Assembly: GCA_003245395.1 (NCBI GenBank)
Contig: QKDF01000073.1
Location: forward strand, 1-16,696
Length of the DNA stretch: 16,696 bases
Direction: 5' to 3'
Origin: Clostridia bacterium
GTDB lineage: Bacteria; Bacillota; Clostridia; Oscillospirales; Oscillospiraceae
Of the stretch, positions 15,985-16,696 are shown piece after piece. Position numbers and translations under genes: made by a program. The notes beneath the pieces are model-generated. The model was not told where the DNA came from. It searched no databases and saw nothing but the letters and a program-made list of their open reading frames with translations. Positions within the stretch are counted from its first letter, which is position 1. The number at the start of each line of letters is the position of its first letter.

Positions 15985-16696
15985 TTATTTTGCCACAGGC
16001 ACGGCGCCGGCGGCCTTGATCAGGTCGTTGGCTTTGGGGGAGGTAGCGAAGTCGAAGAATGCCTGAGCCGCGGGAGAAAGGGTCACGCCGTCCTTGGTCA
16101 CCAGATTGAACGGACGCTGGATCTTATAGGTACCGTCCAGAACGGTGTCCTCGGTGCAGGCCACTCCGCCCACGGTGACGGCCTTGATGCCGTCCTTGCC
16201 TTCCACAGAGGAGAGGGAGGCGTAGCCGATGCCGCTGGCATTGCCCTTAACGGCCTCCATCACGGCGCCGGTAGAGGTCAGTTCCTGGCTGAGAACGCAG
16301 GTGTCCTGGGTTCCGGTGATGGACTCGAAGCCGTCCCGGGTGCCGGAGCCGGACTCACGGCCGATACAGGAAATGGCACCGCCGGTGCCGCCCACCTGAC
16401 TCCAGTCGGTGATCTTGCCGGTGAAAATGTCGGCGATCTGCTCTACCGTCAGATCCTGCACGGTATTGGCGGAATTGACGATGATGGCGATGCCGTCCAG
16501 CGCCACAACGGTGGCGGTCAGGCCTGTCTCGGTATCCTTCAGTGTGCGGGAGGCCAAGCCGATGTCGCAGGTGCCGTTGCTCACAGACTCAACTCCGGTG
16601 CCGGAACCGGTGGGATCATAGGTGACGGTCACGCCGGAATTATCGGCCATAAACTGTTCGGACAGGGCGCCAATCACCTTTTCCATAGAGGTGGAC
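15985..16696 (-). CDS. pstS: Phosphate ABC transporter substrate-binding protein PstS, C-terminal part
   Basis: About 236 C-terminal residues; the signal peptide and first strand lie beyond base 16696. The visible chain begins at S-T-S-M-E-K, which fits the phosphate-contacting GSTS turn near the mature N-terminus of PstS. Further ligand-site pieces are TGSGTG, ASRTLKD, VALDGIAIIVN (the conserved Asp) and IGRESGSGTRDGFESI, where Arg, Ser, Gly and Thr bind phosphate. It is an exported protein, expected to be lipid-anchored in a Gram-positive. It captures phosphate and delivers it to PstCA. It is the first operon gene visible; the promoter and any Pho box would be upstream, outside the window. 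The ATG at 16686 is internal and is not the start. Confidence 0.96.
   Translation of the reverse strand, partial: STSMEKVIGALSEQFMADNSGVTVTYDPTGSGTGVESVSNGTCDIGLASRTLKDTETGLTATVVALDGIAIIVNSANTVQDLTVEQIADIFTGKITDWSQVGGTGGAISCIGRESGSGTRDGFESITGTQDTCVLSQELTSTGAVMEAVKGNASGIGYASLSSVEGKDGIKAVTVGGVACTEDTVLDGTYKIQRPFNLVTKDGVTLSPAAQAFFDFATSPKANDLIKAAGAVPVAK

Noticed and set aside
1..16696. CRISPR array, tRNA/rRNA, insertion sequence or prophage remnants
   Set aside because: No regularly spaced repeats, cloverleaf-like stretch, transposase or integrase motifs, or long terminal repeats were seen on either strand.

Overview
The window is ordinary chromosomal sequence from a moderately GC-rich, low-copy region of a Firmicute, most likely a gut-type clostridium of the Oscillospiraceae group. 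This placement is inferred from several things: strong AGGAGG-type ribosome binding sites, TTGNNN-17/18-TATANT promoters with leaders of about 25-30 nt, GC-rich Gram-positive protein families, and the pst-phoU-phoBR layout. No tRNA, rRNA, CRISPR array, insertion sequence, prophage gene or attachment site was seen. Coding density is high, and no gap between genes reaches 300 bases.

Left part (1-3532). A HAD-IIA sugar-phosphatase-like gene runs off the left edge on the minus strand behind its own consensus promoter. Next, also on the minus strand, is a two-domain protein joining a DUF2156 (MprF-C-like aminoacyl-transfer fold) domain to a GNAT acetyltransferase. Divergent from it is a plus-strand sodium:neurotransmitter-symporter family transporter (LeuT fold). 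That transporter ends in a strong rho-independent terminator.

Middle part (3533-7423). An AraC-type regulator and a MATE efflux transporter form a minus-strand pair, with araC upstream of MATE and 26 bp between them. Back to back with it is the plus-strand thyA-folA operon (thymidylate synthase and dihydrofolate reductase), which makes dTMP and recycles the dihydrofolate released by that reaction. The two units share a roughly 190-bp intergenic region carrying two clean, oppositely directed promoters. A terminator follows folA, then recG (branched-DNA helicase) with its own promoter. A terminator hairpin between recG and the convergent phoR can serve both strands.

Right part (9673-16696). 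One long minus-strand phosphate operon is read in the order pstS (N-terminus beyond the window), pstC, pstA, pstB, phoU, an HD-domain phosphohydrolase-like gene, phoB-type response regulator, phoR-type histidine kinase. Gaps between genes are 3-53 bp. PstSCAB is the high-affinity phosphate importer. PhoU links transporter state to PhoR, and PhoR phosphorylates the response regulator. The HD-domain gene inside this unit is the least explained member.

I found no convincing new system. The observations most worth a second look are the HD protein embedded in the pst-pho operon, the DUF2156-GNAT fusion, and the missing extracellular-gate arginine in the LeuT-type transporter.
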